NCBI GenBank assembly: GCA_964016875.1
Contig: OZ024726.1
Span: forward strand, 30,679,503 to 30,743,502
Length of the DNA: 64,000 nucleotides
Direction of reading: 5' to 3'
Source of the DNA: Fallopia convolvulus
Lineage: Eukaryota > Streptophyta > Magnoliopsida > Caryophyllales > Polygonaceae
Below, one piece after another: positions 11,606 through 22,850 of this stretch; position 1 is the first letter of the stretch; the number at the start of each line of letters is the position of its first letter. Both the position numbers and the translations under genes were made by a program. The notes below the pieces were generated by a model. That model saw nothing but the letters and a program-made list of their open reading frames with translations. It was not told the DNA's origin and made no database searches.

Positions 11606-12533
11606 CAATGTTGTTAAAATCGCGATCCGGATCGTAGTATCGTACGATCCTACAATCCTGTTTGGCTAAAATGATCCAAATCGGAGGTAGAATCGAAAAA
11701 GTGGTAGGATCGGTCTAGGATCGGATGGGATCGTATAGGATCGGTGGGATCGGGTGGGATCGGTCTAGGATCGGGTGGGATCGGTATGGGATCGAGTGAG
11801 GTAAAAGTGGTAGGATCGGTCTAGGATCGTGTGGGATCGGGTGGGATCGTGTGGGATCGGGTGGGATCGTTGACTAAATGAAATAATCAATATCTTTAAT
11901 TAAAGTTTTTCTACAATATAATTGCTGATTAATTATGTTGTTGATGAATCATGTAAGTATGAAACCACACAACCCTACACTTAAAATTGGTATAATATTC
12001 AAAATATAAAGGATATAATCAACGTCTTTAATTATTATTTTTTGTAATTTTTTTTACCGATTTACTTGTAAACACTAAACACTCAGTCACTCAAGTTGTA
12101 ATTAGTTGCTAATTACTTGTAATGACGGTGATATTATATGGTCTTACCAATGGGAACATGGACAAGAACTTCAAGAACGGTGAGCTTTAATTGTGTTAAC
12201 GATAGGAACTTTGGTTACGATGAAGACATTTGTATTTGGCTTGTTGATTTTCATGCTAAAAAACCTATCATTTTTCGTGTACTATTTAGACAATGTACGA
12301 TATTTACGAAGAAAACTTGTTAAATCATTTTAACTTTGTAATATCGATATTTTATGCTCTAAATCATCTATATTTATCATTCTTTTTACTTATAATACAT
12401 TTATTATTCATTTCGTATCAATTTGACAGCTTATCTACTTAAATTTGTAGAATCTTACGATCCTACCGATCCGATCCTACCCCCCCCCCCCTCCCCACCG
12501 ATCCAAGGTGGGATCCCGATTCTAATAACATTG
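11606..12533. mobile_element. Non-autonomous hAT-type element in the RT gene
   Basis: A 928-bp insertion flanked by the 8-bp duplication TGTGCAAC (11598-11605 and 12534-12541), the length typical of hAT elements. Its imperfect terminal inverted repeats are about 23 bp: CAATGTTGTTAAAATCGCGATCC at the left, and at the right the complement of CAATGTTATTAGAATCGGGATCC. The left half contains a GGATCGGGTG minisatellite and the right end a C-run. The 61-codon ORF at 12138-12323 shows no transposase motif. Confidence 0.85.
11697..11871 (+). repeat. GGATCG-type minisatellite inside the hAT element
   Basis: Tandem 10-11-bp units such as GGATCGGGTG, GGATCGGTCTA and GGATCGTGTG are repeated about 15 times with variants. 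The reverse complement pattern (CGATCC) recurs near the right end of the same element at about 12458-12505, so the two ends could pair as subterminal repeats. Confidence 0.75.
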
Positions 12534-12541
12534 TGTGCAAC

Positions 12542-13467
12542 AACTGAAAATGGTATTAGAAGTTTTGAGGAAAAATAAGTTGTTTGCTAAGGAGTCCAAG
12601 TGCTCTTTTGCTCAGCCTCAGGCTGAGTATCTCGGCCATATTATTTCAGGGCAAGGGGTTGCTACATACCAGGAAAAAATCAAAGCTATGTTGTCATGGC
12701 CTATACCGAGGAATATCAAAGAGTTGAGGGCTTTCTTAGGGCTGACAGGATATTACATGAGATTTATTCATGGTTATGGTGTGGTTAGTAGGCCTCTCAC
12801 TGAGCTACTAAAAAAAGATGCTTTTAGTTGGAATATAGAAGCTGAGAAGGCATTCAATGTGTTGAAGACTAAACTCAACACTGCTCCTGTTTTGGGATTA
12901 CCTGATTTTGCTTAGACTTTTGAAGTGGAAACAGATACATGTGACACGGGAATTGGAGCGGTTCTCATGCAGCAAGGAAGACCTTTGGCATATTTGAGTA
13001 AGGCTTTACATGGTAGGAATCTGTTGCTTTCTACCTATGAAAAAGAGTTACTGGCAGTTTTGCTTGCAGTGGAGAAATGGAGGCATTATTTGGAGCCTTC
13101 CCATTTCTTGATTCGAACCGATCACAAAGCTCTTAAGTACTTGTTGGAGCAACAGGTCACCACTCATCTTCAAAAGAAGGTTGTACGCAAGCTTCTTGGT
13201 TTGTCTTATTCCATTTCTTACAAGCAAGGTAAAGAGAATCTGGTGGCAGATGCATTGTCTAGAGGGTTTGAAAATTCTGATGTCAGTTATTCCATACAAT
13301 CATCTATGGTTCCAGTTTGGATGCAACAAATTGCTCAGAGTTATGAGAAAGATTCAGCAATGCAAGAATTGATTTCTAGAGCAATTATTGATGATACTAG
13401 TGACTACAATTACATAGAGGGAATTTTGAGATTTAAAGGGAAGTTGTGTATTGGTGATGATATTTAG
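12542..13467 (+). pseudogene. Element 1 RT C-terminus and RNase H (broken)
   Basis: It resumes the RT thumb region directly after the hAT duplication, with ECSFAQPQAEYLGHIIS-type sequence (here SKCSFAQPQAEYLGHIIS) and FLGLTGYYMRFI. A TAG at 12913-12915 interrupts the frame just before RNase H. RNase H then shows ETDTCDTGIGAVLMQ, YEKELLAV, RTDHKALKYLL and NLVADALSRG. The usual ETDASD is changed to ETDTCD, but the Asp is kept. A second TAG closes the frame at 13465-13467 just before the integrase zinc-binding part. Confidence 0.87.
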
Positions 13468-13607
13468 CTCAAAAATAGATTGTTGGCTGCTGTACATTCT
13501 GAACCAGTAGGGGGTCATTCTGAAATGCTTGCCACTTATATTAGATTGAGGGGACTGTTTTATTGGACATGCATGAAGAAATTTGTAGAGCAATTTGTTA
13601 AGGAATG
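13468..13607 (+). pseudogene. Element 1 integrase N-terminal zinc-binding part
   Basis: Continues in frame after the TAG. It contains the His-His half of the HHCC zinc-binding domain (HSEPVGGHSEMLATY) and is cut at 13607, before the Cys pair, by element 2. The Cys pair (CDVCQ) is found immediately after element 2, at about 33120. Confidence 0.85.
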
Positions 13608-15092
13608 TGATGTTCGTATTTTTAGTATAGTTTTTAGTATGTTTTCTTAGTTTGTTAGGCTTAGTTTTAGTAGTTTTAGGATTAGTTTTGTGTGTTTTTG
13701 GATAGTTTTGCATATTTTGTGAAAAGTATGGAAGCTACTCCGTTTTGCGTGTTTTTGTAGGTTTTAGCGAGGAAAAGGTGCTATATGGAGCTGAATTTGG
13801 AGCGCTATGATGAAAGAAGGAGGAATGCAAGGTGAAGAAGTCGAAGTTTAGATTTCTGGAGTTGAAGTGTTGAAGAAATCCAAGCCCAGGCTCGTTAACG
13901 AGGTTGTAAGGGGCCGTTAATGAGGCCACGAGATGAAGATTTCGAGAGATTGATTCTGTGACTCACCGATCCTGTGCGGGGATTTATTTCCGTGTCGGTA
14001 GAGTATCTTTTTATGATTTTAGGGTTATTATATTATGTATTTTAGGTCTTGTTATCTTCTTAGATTTTATTTCTATCTTTTAGGATTTTAATTCTATCTT
14101 TTTAGGAAAGTTTTTAACTTTTAGCCTTTTTATTTTTTAGCTTTTTAGTATAAATAGCCCTCTTATTAGCCTAGAAAGGGGGTGGACGGATCGATTGAAG
14201 AGAGGAGGAAGAGCCGAGAGTAGAGAGAGAGGATCGGAGTCAAGATTGAAGGTTCGGTGGACGATAGTTACCGAGGTCGTTAATCGTGATTTTGGTTCGG
14301 TGCTTGTATTTTTTTTGGTTTCTTCTGAATTTCTGTAAGACGATATTTCTTATTAATTTGAGTAGTGTTTTGTTTTCAATGATTTCTTTTGTTGAATTTA
14401 TTTGTTTCTTAATTATGAGTAGTGAGTAGTCTTCTTTTCTAGGGTCGGGGTTAAACCCGGCATAGTTATGCATGTTTGAGGAGTAAGAGAATGTGTTGAT
14501 TGCCTTTTATCTATTTTGAGATTGTTTGTTGTGCTTAAGACCTAGATGAAAGTCAAGGTGATTTGAGTTTTTAACTTGTTTGAGAGAGAAAGTTATAGAC
14601 TTGAAGGTTGATATTGTTTGAATACGAAAGTTTCAAGCTTTAGATCCAAAACAAGCAATTGAGTGAGTTGGTTTACGAAAGTAGGTTAATTTACTTGATA
14701 GTCGACGAAAGTTGATGAATTTATCTGTTTAAAGGCATTATCTTATCTTCTTACGAATTTATATCCATGACTATGTTGTGGTGTCCCTTGTCCTAGATCT
14801 TTGTTTTTATTTGAAATTTCTTGAGTGATAATCGTTGCTGAGTTTGTAAGCTCGATACCGAATCTGTTTAGGTCGTTAGTTTTAGTCTTTTTGTTTATAG
14901 TGGTTCGTTAACGACCCTGACAACGTCGTTAACGAGGCTGCTTGTGAGTGTTTTGCTTGCTTTGTTTGATTTTTAGTAGTCGATAAACGAACAACCTTGC
15001 TTCTCGTGGAACGATCCTGACTTCGCTATACACAGCGGGGTCTTGACTTATAAATTTATTTGTTGTCCCGAGTCAAGAATACCCTCTCAACA
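13608..15092 (+). repeat. Element 2 5' LTR
   Basis: A 1,485-bp LTR. It contains a TATA box (TATAAATAG, 14149-14157) and three exact TCGTTAACGA palindromes (13892, 14905, 14926), plus one decayed copy at 13914-13926 that is intact in the 3' LTR. Confidence 0.93.
14149..14157 (+). promoter_or_regulatory. Element 2 LTR TATA box
   Basis: TATAAATAG in a T-rich context, conserved at 32170-32178 in the 3' LTR. The likely U3/R promoter of the element. Confidence 0.65.
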
Positions 15093-15095
15093 AAT

Positions 15096-15112
15096 TGGCG
15101 CCGTTGACGGGG
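15096..15112 (+). other. Element 2 primer binding site (tRNA-Asp)
   Basis: TGGCGCCGTTGACGGGG starts three bases after the LTR. It matches the 3' end of plant tRNA-Asp(GTC), complement TGGCGCCGTTGCCGGGG, with one mismatch. Element 3 has the perfect version. Confidence 0.88.
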
Positions 15113-15207
15113 AAGCAACGTGTTTGTTTGTTTATCTGTGGGTCTGGGAATAGCCAGACCCCGTTTTTGTTTCTAATTCTTGTTTTCCTTGTCTATTTTC
15201 TCAGTGC

Positions 15208-18200
15208 ATGCCGGTAGCACGTCGAAGGCTTGAGTTTGACAACGCTAGTTATTACTCAGAACCTGAACGTTCCCTGCACCGTAGACGCCGAGAAAACCGA
15301 GCCATGGCCACACCTGAAGAGATGGCTCGTCAGCTAGAAGTCCTCCAAACACAAATGGAGGCGTTGAAAACTGAGAAGGAAGGCGCTGCCGCCGAGGCTG
15401 AGCGTCAACGAGCTACCAACGCTCGTCTACAAGAAGAGTTTAATGCCTATCCGAGGAATGCCAAACAGTACATGCATCCAGAATTGAGGGTGCCAGAATC
15501 ACCAATCGTGCTTCCGGAGATAGAGAAACCCTTTGAGATCAAGTCTCAATTCATATCCTTAATTAAACGGGCTCAGTTTGAAGGGAAACCTACTGAGTGC
15601 CCTATGGAGCATATTAGAAACTTTCTTGATTTATGTGACACCATAACTGCTGAAGGTGTCTCACTAGAATATGTTCTGTTAAAAGCTTTCAGGTGGTCTC
15701 TTGCTGGAAAGGCCTTGAGCTGGTTGGAGAGCTTACCTCCTAAGTCTATCAGGACTTGGAAGAACTTATATGATCAATTTCTTACAAAATTTTTCCCTCC
15801 TGCCAAGACAACGGAGTTGAGGAAACGCATCACCTCCTATCATCAGCTGGCTAATGAGACCTTTGTTGAGACATGGGAAAGATTCAAAGATATGCTTAGA
15901 CAGTGCCCCACGCATGGGCAACCTTTATATGTTCTGCAAGAAATCTTTTTCCAAGGTATCAACGCAGAGACCAAGAACCGCATCAACACGCATACAGCGT
16001 GCAACTTTATAGAGATGGACCCTATAGCTGCATGGGAATTGCTGGATAAGCTGCCCAATTATGATGCCATGTATGGAACCCAGCAGACTCCCCAGCTAAA
16101 GAAACGTCTCTACATGCCTAACCGAGAGGAAGTGGACCCAGACGTTAAAAAACAGTTTCTACAAGATGAGGTCAATCGCCTGAAGAAGCAGGTAAGTTTT
16201 CTGAAATCCTCTCAATCTTGTCAAGAGTGTGGCTCTTTTGCCCATAATACTTCTGCTTGCACTAACATAGAGCAGGTAAGAGCCGCTGAGACAATTGCTG
16301 AGATGAATTACATGAGAGGCCTATACAGGAACCAGCCTAGCAATTTTGACGGGTCGAACAACTATCAGACGTGGGGCAATCAAAATCCAAATCCAAGCTA
16401 TACAACGGCTCCACCAGATAGACGACCTGCGCCTTATCGACCTCCAGGCCATCAGGAGCCACCATCTTGGGTGCAAGGGTTACAGGAAAGCATCAATGGG
16501 GTCCATAACAAGGTCAACGAAGTTCAAGTTAACCTTAACCACCAAAATAAGAGATGGGGAGAGTTCGATATATGGAAGAAGAATGTTGATTCCCAACTAG
16601 GAAACCTTGCTGCACAAATTCCGAGACCACAAGGGCAACTTCCGGGACGTCCCGAAGAAAACCCTAAAGGACAGATAGCAGCAATGCACCTTAGGAGCGG
16701 AAAGACATTACCAGAGCGTGTCCAAGATGAGGACAAGAAGGAAGAGGACACCACGGATACCCTCGGTAACGAGCCAGCGAGAGCAATTACCGAACCAGCG
16801 TACCATGGTGACAAGGCTCCGAGGGTACCTAACGACCCTACCCTAGGTAAGTTTTCTAAACCGAGCCTTCCTCTCAATCCCAGGGTAGTTAACGACCCCA
16901 TCAAGGTCAGTAACGACCCGCCGAGCGTACCTAACGACCCTAGTGTCGACCCGGTAGCATCACCCCTTGAGCCTAACTTAGTTCCGAGGATGGTGAAGTC
17001 TCTTCCATTTCCCACTAAGAAATTTGTGGACTCTACTGAGAGTAAGTTCAAGCGTTTCGTAAAGATTCTTCAAGGCATTAATATTTCCACTCCATTCGCT
17101 GAGGCCCTAAGCGAAATGCCGGCTTACACAAAATTCTTGAAAGATATTCTTAGCAGGAAAAGATCCATTACAGAGCTGCGGGATGAAGTTAGATCTATAG
17201 CTCTACCAAAAAAGCTAGGAGACCCGGGGAGGTTTGCAATAACGATTGGAATAGGCGACCACAAGTTCAAAGCTTTATGTGATCTGGGAGCTAGTGCCAG
17301 TTTACTCCCTCTCTCAATCTGGTCTAAAGCCAATATGGGACCACTAGAGCCCATCAACATGCGGCTTTACATGGCAGACGGATCCTGCATCAAACCAACA
17401 GGGGTGATAGAAAACTTTCCGGTTCAAGTGGGCAAGTTCTTCATTATGGCAATGCCCGAAGATCCGGTGGTGCCTATTATTTTGGGAAGACCGTTCCTCA
17501 CCACAATTGGAGCCATAATTGATGTTAGGAGGGGACTCCTAACTTTCAAAATTGGGGATGAGGTGACGGAATTCCGATTCAAACAGGCAATTAAGGAGAC
17601 TGATAGAGCCGAAGTCAAGATGCTCTACACCCACAAGGAGATCATTGAATGTGGAGACCCTATTGGAAGGTTGACATCAGATGATGAAATTTCAGGTCAA
17701 AGATGGGCGGAAATAGCTCCTGCAGTTTCGGTAACGACCCCACCAGCATCGTTAACGACCTTGGCTGAAGACAATGAAATTTCAGCATTTGAATACCTCG
17801 AGGAGGTGTTGAAGACGGAACCAGAAGAACCAATTCTAATCCCAGCCGAACCATCCCCATCACTTAAACCCCTTCCAGACTCCCTCAGGTATGAATTCCT
17901 TGGTACTAATTCTACTTTGTCGGTCATCATTAATGCTAAATTAAAAGATGAGGAAGTAGGAAAATTACTGAATGTGCTTAGGATGCATAGGAAAGCCATA
18001 GGCTACTCCCTAGATGATATAACTGTCATATCTCCTTCCCTTTGCATGCATAGGATATACATGGAGGATAATCATAAACCCACCATAGAGCATCAACGTA
18101 GGTTAAATCCTAACATGAAAGATGTGGTTAAAAAGGAAATCATTAAATTACTTGATGTTGGGATCATATTTCCTATATCGGACAGCCAATGGGTGAGTCC

Positions 18201-19623
18201 GGTCCATGTAGTTCCAAAGAAGGGGGGGATGACTGTCATAGAAAACAAAAAAGGAGAGCTTATTCTGACTAGGACCACCACTAGTTGGAGGATGTGCATT
18301 GATTATAGGAAGCTTAATAGTGCTACTAGAAAAGATCATTTTCCGCTTCCTTTCATTGATCAGGTGTTAGAACGCTTAGCCCAACATGATTATTTCTGTT
18401 ATTTAGATGGCTGTAGCGGTTTTTGGCAAATTCCCATTCATCCTGATGACCAGGAGAAGACAACCTTTACATGTCCCTATGGAACCTTTGCTTATAAAAG
18501 AATGCCATTTGGGCTTTGCAATACCCCTGCCACCATTCAAAGGTGTATGATGGCCATTTTTTCGGATATGATAGAGGAGATTGTAGAGGTTTTCATGGAT
18601 GACTTTTCTGTTTATGGTTCTTCATTTGATTCTTGTCTTGCTAACCTTGCACGAGTGCTTAAAAGATGTGAAGAAACCAATCTTGTGATAAATTGGGAAA
18701 AGTGTCATTTCATGGTTCAAGAGGGGATAATACTAGGGCATCTTGTCTCTAAGAGAGGAATAGAGGTAGATAAAGCAAAGATTGAGCTTATTGAAAAATT
18801 ACCTCCCCCTTCCTCTGTAAGAGATATAAGGAGTTTCCTAGGGCATGCTGGCTTTTACAGGCGATTTATTCAGGATTTTTCTAAGATAGCTAAACCCTTG
18901 ACTAACCTACTAATGAAAGATGTAGTGTTTGAGCTGTCTCCAGAATGTCTTGAAGCATTTTACAGGTTAAGAGTTGCTCTCGTGTCCGCCCCCATTATGC
19001 AGTCCCCTGATTGGACGTTACCCTTTGAGATTATGTGCGATGCCAGTGACTATGCAGTTCGCGCAGTTTTAGGACAACGGAAAGACAAAAAACTCCACGC
19101 CATCTATTACGCCAGTAAGACGCTGGATGAGGCGCAGAGTAAGTATACCACAACGGAGAAAGAATTCCTTGTTGTGGTATTTGCCTTTGAAAAATTCCGG
19201 TCCTACCTTGTTGGATCCAAAGTGATTGTTTACACTGACCATGAGGCCGTTAGATACCTAATGGCCAAAAAGGATGACAAGCCTAGATTGCTTCGTTGGA
19301 TGCTCTTGCTACAGGAATTTGATCACGAAATAAGAGACAAAAAGGGAGCAGAGAACCTAGTGGCGGATCACTTATCCAGATTGTCGGTTGAACACATCAC
19401 TGATTTCAACAATGAGGTGCCAATAAACGACTCCAGACCTGGCGAACACCTCCTGTTGAACGAGGTTGAACTTAACAAAACCCTCATCACCGACCCCTTC
19501 AGGTTCGTTAACGAGGGACCGAGGCTGGAATGCATTAACATGCGGGCAAAAATCCAAGGAGCATCAACACAACAGTTGAGCAGGTCGTTACTAAGCCACG
19601 GGAGGTCGTTACAGAGGATATAA
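15208..19623 (+). CDS. Element 2 gag-protease-RT-RNase H polyprotein
   Basis: 1,471 codons are open from ATG 15208. The order is Arg-rich N-terminus and coiled coil (residues about 30-75); Retrotrans_gag domain (about 130-270, with SWLESLPPKSIRTW); zinc knuckle CQECGSFAHNTSAC (about 338-351); a Pro/Asp-rich linker carrying VNDP/PNDP repeats (about 510-590); protease ALCDLGASASLLPL (about 690); RT (WRMCIDYRKLN, MPFGLCNTP, catalytic FMDD, about 1020-1140); and RNase H (MCDASDYAVRAVLG, YTTTEKEF, TDHEAVRYL, NLVADHLSRL, about 1270-1395). The usual Gly in DYAVGAVLG is Arg. The frame ends at a TAA shortly before element 3. A one-base change in the A5 run at 19548-19552 would open the frame that leads into integrase. 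Confidence 0.93.
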   Translation: MPVARRRLEFDNASYYSEPERSLHRRRRENRAMATPEEMARQLEVLQTQMEALKTEKEGAAAEAERQRATNARLQEEFNAYPRNAKQYMHPELRVPESPIVLPEIEKPFEIKSQFISLIKRAQFEGKPTECPMEHIRNFLDLCDTITAEGVSLEYVLLKAFRWSLAGKALSWLESLPPKSIRTWKNLYDQFLTKFFPPAKTTELRKRITSYHQLANETFVETWERFKDMLRQCPTHGQPLYVLQEIFFQGINAETKNRINTHTACNFIEMDPIAAWELLDKLPNYDAMYGTQQTPQLKKRLYMPNREEVDPDVKKQFLQDEVNRLKKQVSFLKSSQSCQECGSFAHNTSACTNIEQVRAAETIAEMNYMRGLYRNQPSNFDGSNNYQTWGNQNPNPSYTTAPPDRRPAPYRPPGHQEPPSWVQGLQESINGVHNKVNEVQVNLNHQNKRWGEFDIWKKNVDSQLGNLAAQIPRPQGQLPGRPEENPKGQIAAMHLRSGKTLPERVQDEDKKEEDTTDTLGNEPARAITEPAYHGDKAPRVPNDPTLGKFSKPSLPLNPRVVNDPIKVSNDPPSVPNDPSVDPVASPLEPNLVPRMVKSLPFPTKKFVDSTESKFKRFVKILQGINISTPFAEALSEMPAYTKFLKDILSRKRSITELRDEVRSIALPKKLGDPGRFAITIGIGDHKFKALCDLGASASLLPLSIWSKANMGPLEPINMRLYMADGSCIKPTGVIENFPVQVGKFFIMAMPEDPVVPIILGRPFLTTIGAIIDVRRGLLTFKIGDEVTEFRFKQAIKETDRAEVKMLYTHKEIIECGDPIGRLTSDDEISGQRWAEIAPAVSVTTPPASLTTLAEDNEISAFEYLEEVLKTEPEEPILIPAEPSPSLKPLPDSLRYEFLGTNSTLSVIINAKLKDEEVGKLLNVLRMHRKAIGYSLDDITVISPSLCMHRIYMEDNHKPTIEHQRRLNPNMKDVVKKEIIKLLDVGIIFPISDSQWVSPVHVVPKKGGMTVIENKKGELILTRTTTSWRMCIDYRKLNSATRKDHFPLPFIDQVLERLAQHDYFCYLDGCSGFWQIPIHPDDQEKTTFTCPYGTFAYKRMPFGLCNTPATIQRCMMAIFSDMIEEIVEVFMDDFSVYGSSFDSCLANLARVLKRCEETNLVINWEKCHFMVQEGIILGHLVSKRGIEVDKAKIELIEKLPPPSSVRDIRSFLGHAGFYRRFIQDFSKIAKPLTNLLMKDVVFELSPECLEAFYRLRVALVSAPIMQSPDWTLPFEIMCDASDYAVRAVLGQRKDKKLHAIYYASKTLDEAQSKYTTTEKEFLVVVFAFEKFRSYLVGSKVIVYTDHEAVRYLMAKKDDKPRLLRWMLLLQEFDHEIRDKKGAENLVADHLSRLSVEHITDFNNEVPINDSRPGEHLLLNEVELNKTLITDPFRFVNEGPRLECINMRAKIQGASTQQLSRSLLSHGRSLQRI

Positions 19624-19645
19624 CAGCATCTCTAGGATCGTTAAC

Positions 19646-21205
19646 TGATGACGTATTTTTCGTGGTCGTTGATACCTATCAAAGAAACCTAACTTAACCA
19701 ACTCAGTAGAGCGGTAAGTAAGGGTCGATCCCACAGAGACTCGTGTATTAATGTTATTACTTGTGTGCCAAGTAACCAAAGGGGGTTTTTGGAATGTTTA
19801 ATCTAAACTAATATGCAAGAATAAAGCTAACTATGAATGCAAAAGATGATTTGAATATATGAGAAACAAACGTGTTCAACTAGTTAGATCCATCATGATA
19901 TTGATTCGTTGATCATCGATTCTCTTGATTCTCTTCTCACTTGAATAATCTATTGTGGATAATGACCCTACTAAGGATTAAGATCCAAACTTCATATATA
20001 GTTGATAGAACTACCAGTCTAACAACCCTAATTAAATAATAACCTAGAAGACCTTCTAGATTCAATTAAATAACAACATGACGGTTCAAGTTATCAATAG
20101 AAACAAACACTTAGAGCAACCACACATCTAAGTGACTTGTGAATTTATTCCCTTCTTTAATCAACTTGTCCAACCGGTACTAAATTGATTAAAGTATACT
20201 CTTGATCAAATTAACTCCGACCGGTAATTAATCAGATTCAGTTGTAAATTAACCTAGAAATTCTATTAGGTAGCTAATCTAACAAAACCCTAGAATAATT
20301 CTGATTCAATTAAGCACAGGGAATAAACTCTATTCAAGTTTGTTGAGAATCAATCAAACCTCACAACTACATACAAATCATGACTTCAATAACTAGCCAA
20401 ACACTAGAGAAATTAGCAATGCATAATGAAATTAAAATCAAACTTACAAAGGTTTCAAAATCTTTCTTGAGAGAAAAACCCTAGCCTCCAAAAGTATGAT
20501 CCAAAAGTTATGATAATGATTATAGAGAAAAAAAAAAGGTTTAAATACCCCTAAGATATCCAAAGATCAAAATATCCCGAAATTACGTTAAACTAGTCAG
20601 AAAAGACCTAATAAAGTCCAACCCGAGGCCCAAAACACGCGGCCCAACTCTCCCGCAACAGAACAAGGTGTGCGGTCTCCTTCTTGGGTGGCGCGGCCGC
20701 GCAAGTTCATGTTATGCCCGCGGCACTTCTCGGTTCAGCACTTCAGGCGACACTTCAGAGGTTGTTTTCACCCCCTTAGAGTTGGAATTTGGACTCGGAG
20801 TAAAATATGAATTGTAGATCTTCGAATTAGCTTTCCAGTGATACTAAATTCAGCTTCATCCGAGCACTATAGCTCCCAAACCAAGCATTTCAAGATAGAG
20901 GTGTCAAAACAAGAACTCCAATGCATAGCTCGGGTTTAAGCTTTCTTTTTACACAAGCACTTGGGCCTTAGCTCTTCTAATCTTCACTTGTATCACTCTA
21001 AGCTTCCTCAAACTTCACCAAAGTCCTCTAAGATCCATCCCTTCCATGCTTGTTTACCCAAAGATCTGCAAAACCAAACAAAACAAGCGCAAAATCCGAA
21101 TTTCCTAGAAAACCTAAAAACCTAAGAACTACACTAAACTAAGGTAAAACCATGCAAAATAAACATAAACATGCATCCTAAACACTACCTAAATGCAAGC
21201 TATCA
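19646..21205 (-). repeat. Element 3 3' LTR
   Basis: 1,560 bp. In the plus direction it runs from TGATGACGTATTTTTCG to GCAAGCTATCA. It differs from the other LTR by eye at about 33 sites (about 2%). It contains an AACCCTAG-rich, transcript-start-like region and a GC-rich patch (GCGGCCGC). Confidence 0.92.
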
Positions 21206-21222
21206 AATTCCCCCATGCTTAA
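21206..21222 (-). other. Element 3 polypurine tract
   Basis: On the minus strand TTAAGCATGGGGGAATT directly precedes the 3' LTR start TGATAGC. Confidence 0.85.
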
Positions 21223-21224
21223 CC

Positions 21225-21244
21225 CTTGCTTGTCCTCAAGCAAG
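21225..21244 (-). ncRNA. Stem-loop upstream of the element 3 PPT
   Basis: CTTGCTTG-AGGA-CAAGCAAG (minus strand), a perfect 8-bp stem with a 4-nt loop. The same stem-loop stands upstream of the element 2 PPT at 31591-31608. It is a possible RNA signal or structural block for plus-strand priming; its function is inferred only. Confidence 0.6.
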
Positions 21245-22599
21245 ACATAAATCCAAATCACACCACAAAAATGCAATCATACATCCAATCTCAAGTCAAA
21301 CAAGCATTTCACATATAATCAAAAACCCGACCAATACTTCCTAACATGCATTATACAAGCAAAAAGCAAAGATCATTCATTCATTCTAGACCTCACCAAG
21401 GTAAATATGTTTTCACTTAAACTCTCAAATGTTTAAAGGTATGTATTTCACTCAAAATCAACCATGAAAACTAGACTACCATATGCTTGCATCAGAGTTC
21501 TAAATCTCCACCGTTGGGGATCAAACACATAACAAAAATCAAGAGGTCTTTTTCCGGCTTGTAATGGGGCCAAGGAAAAGAGAAATTTGGAGGGGATAAC
21601 ATTTGGCTTGTGGTGCTAAATCCGGGATAAAGAACTAATCCTAAACCCTAACTTCAACACTTTTTCTTCCTTACTTCTTCCAACTTCCATTCTACCAACT
21701 CCTTACATTTACAATTAAGCACTTTGCTTCTTCTTTTTTTCTTTTATTCTTCTTCAACTCTTTTCTTGCTTTATTAATGAAGACTACACACAATTTAAGC
21801 AATTTTTCTTTTGCTTTGCAACATAATTCATCTTCATTTTTTTCACTTTGAAACCCAAGAGTTTTATTTCCTCTTTTTCCACCTTTTCATCCAATTCCCC
21901 CATACTTACATCAGACTCACACAAAACATAATCAACCTAAAGTCCTAAATCCCGGATTATGGGTCAAGCTTATTAGGCTAGGAATCATTTTGTGGAGCTC
22001 ATAAAAATAGGCTTAAAGCTCAAATAAGTAGGGTGTCAAAAACATGGATCTTGTAAGGTAGGAAGGGAAATAATAGGCTAATAAGAAACATTGCCTCAAT
22101 CATTTTAATGTCATGCATTCAATCATATAAAGCAGCCTTGAAAAAGAGTATTAACACAAGTTCTAGAGTTAGATAATCATGGTGATACACTCAAGAAATA
22201 TAGAGAACAAATATATCATGGAAGGCCAAAAATATCTCACAAGGCTAAGTTTTGTCTAGAACTTCAGAATGAATCAAATACTCAAGCTAAATACATGCTC
22301 CATCCTATAGTCAAAGTAATCAATCAATGATCATGCTCATATCATATCAACTTCAGCAAATCATGCAAATCATGGGTTAGAATTTATACTTAACTTAGAA
22401 ACACAAGAGGAATCAAACAATGGGGCAATAAGAACCTAAATGCAATATTTTTGTGATTTTTTAAACTTTTCTAATTTTTTTTTCTATCATTTTTGAAGAT
22501 TTTAATCAATGCATGCAAAAAAAAATTTAAATATGACCTAAACTAATGCAACTATATGAAATGCAAAAACAAGTAATTCCCTTCCCCCATGCTTAAAAC
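21245..22599 (-). other. Element 3 3' untranslated region
   Basis: AT-rich non-coding internal region between the gag-like ORF and the PPT. It holds two internal PPT-like tracts on the minus strand (22582-22594, AAGCATGGGGGAA; 21891-21908, TAAGTATGGGGGAATTGG). No domain-bearing ORF was found. The minus-strand ORF at 22552-22857 is a continuation without recognisable domains. Confidence 0.6.
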
Positions 22600-22619
22600 A
22601 TACTTTGTCCCCAAAGTAT
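22600..22619 (-). ncRNA. Internal stem-loop before a PPT-like tract in element 3
   Basis: ATACTTTG-GGGA-CAAAGTAT on the minus strand, a perfect 8-bp stem with a GGGA loop. Five bases later comes AAGCATGGGGGAA (22594-22582). It has the same architecture as the terminal stem-loop and PPT but a different stem sequence, which argues for structure conservation. Confidence 0.55.
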
Positions 22620-22804
22620 AGTAAAAAGTAAAGAGAAGAGAAATACTCACAAAAACTCTAGTGATCCGGGTAAGATGGTAATCCGACGTTGGTGGTGAAG
22701 GCTTCTTTGGGTTATCAATCTTCGGACCTAGGGTATCTAACACACACCAAAAACTGCCTAAAAAGCAAAAGATTAAACCGAAAAGGAAATCTACTCTAAA
22801 CATT

Positions 22805-22837
22805 GGGTTGCCTCCCAAGAAGCGCTTATTTAACGTC
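22805..22837 (-). promoter_or_regulatory. Conserved post-ORF motif of element 3
   Basis: On the minus strand, GACGTTAAA, then an AGCGCTT core, then GGGAGGCAACCC, in 33 nt beginning about 13 nt after the gag-like stop codon. A 33-nt counterpart of equal length lies just after the pol stop of element 2 (27162-27194). GGG/CCC and AGCGCT are self-complementary, so an RNA fold is possible. Confidence 0.6.
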
Positions 22838-22850
22838 ATTAGCTTGACTC

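Noticed and set aside
11697..11871. CRISPR-like array
   Set aside because: Repeats are contiguous 10-11-bp units without spacers, inside a hAT element in a plant genome.
16524..17051. 175-codon minus-strand ORF inside gag-pol
   Set aside because: A Gly/Leu/Ser-rich shadow of the Pro/Asp-rich linker in the other strand.
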